Source: an uncultured Eubacteriales bacterium
GTDB lineage: Bacteria; Bacillota; Clostridia; Christensenellales; CAG-138
Direction of reading: 5' to 3'
DNA length: 5,651 nucleotides
Assembly (NCBI GenBank): GCA_900544965.1
Contig: UQXE01000064.1
Coordinates: 1-5,651 of the forward strand
Shown here piece after piece: positions 5,544 through 5,651 of this stretch. A program made the translations under genes and the position numbers. Numbering within the stretch: the stretch's first letter is position 1; every line of letters starts with the position of its first letter. The notes under the pieces are model-generated. The model did not search any database, was not told the origin of the DNA, and was given only the letters and a program-made list of their open reading frames with translations.

Positions 5544-5562
5544 GCGAGTTTAACCCGCAAAA
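5544..5562 (-). repeat. Constant repeat unit, truncated module D
   Basis: Read on the minus strand this is TTTTGCGGGTTAAACTCGC, the 19-nt constant unit of the flanking repeats. It starts 57 bp after the preceding unit in the same orientation. The expected palindrome does not follow; beyond TCGC the sequence is AATTAAAGGG. It is therefore the truncated inner end of the right-hand array, facing the left-hand array. Confidence 0.75.
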
Positions 5563-5619
5563 TCGCCATAGGCGATTCGCTAAGTGCCGTACGGCACTTA
5601 GCGAGGTGAACCCGCAAAA
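5563..5619 (-). repeat. Palindromic repeat module C (right flank, inverted)
   Basis: On the minus strand this reads as the constant unit (5619-5601, TTTTGCGGGTTCACCTCGC), the same 28-bp palindrome as module A (5577-5604), and a joint hairpin AATCGCC-TAT-GGCGATT (5577 to 5561). Positions 5576-5619 match 1-44 exactly in reverse complement. Compared with module A the joint hairpin has two changed base pairs, each compensated on the other arm. Confidence 0.85.
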
Positions 5620-5621
5620 CA

Positions 5622-5642
5622 CGGCCTTCGGCCGCAAGCGGC
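5622..5642. repeat. Overlapping small hairpins at the right edge
   Basis: CGGCC-TTC-GGCCG (5622-5634) and GCCGC-AA-GCGGC (5631-5642) share bases, so only one can form at a time. On the minus strand they lie just before the TTTTGCGGG of module C, the position the joint hairpin occupies in other copies. They may belong to a further, diverged module running out of the window. Confidence 0.45.
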
Positions 5643-5651
5643 TATCAGGCC

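Noticed and set aside
1..5651. Composite transposon with the 44-bp repeats as terminal inverted repeats
   Set aside because: No transposase lies between them, the repeats continue as tandem modules and beyond the right edge, and no target duplication can be seen.

Overview
The window carries a complete spermidine/putrescine-type ABC importer operon, all on the + strand: a PuuR-like XRE/cupin regulator (322-861), potA ATPase (878-1954), potB (2021-2848) and potC (2845-3660) permeases, and the potD binding lipoprotein (3720-4784). A separately promoted isochorismatase-family hydrolase follows (4938-5480). The lipoprotein signal on PotD, strong GGAGG ribosome-binding sites, a consensus sigma-A promoter, the XRE/cupin-potABCD gene order and roughly even GC with many ATA and AGG codons suggest a Firmicute, probably a clostridial relative. 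This taxonomic call is an inference; no rRNA or marker gene is present.

Layout. Positions 1-140 hold two tandem copies of a palindromic repeat module. A strong promoter (TTGACA, 17-bp spacer, TTTAAT) sits at 170-198 with an AT-rich upstream element. It is followed by a leader of about 117 nt containing an inverted repeat just after the start point and several mutually exclusive stems. The regulator and potABC follow with short gaps or a 4-nt overlap; potD comes after a 59-nt gap. A good rho-independent terminator (4801-4841) closes the operon, and its T-tract runs directly into an extended -10 promoter (TGATATAAT, 4841-4849). That promoter would drive a short leader with a possible 15-codon upstream ORF, then the hydrolase from a GTG at 4938. 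From 5544 to the window end the palindromic modules reappear in inverted orientation, so the locus is bracketed by inward-facing repeats, with 44 bp identical between 1-44 and 5576-5619.

How the parts fit. PotD captures polyamine outside the membrane, PotB/PotC form the channel and PotA drives uptake with ATP. The cupin regulator probably senses polyamine, or a product of it, and controls its own operon through sites near the promoter. The link of the hydrolase to polyamine metabolism rests on position only.

The transporter genes look ordinary. The least explained signal is the flanking repeat family: constant joints (consensus TTTTGCGGGTTNANCTCGC) alternate with palindromes whose stem sequence differs while pairing is kept, and a small joint hairpin shows two compensatory base-pair swaps between copies plus one apparent hybrid copy.
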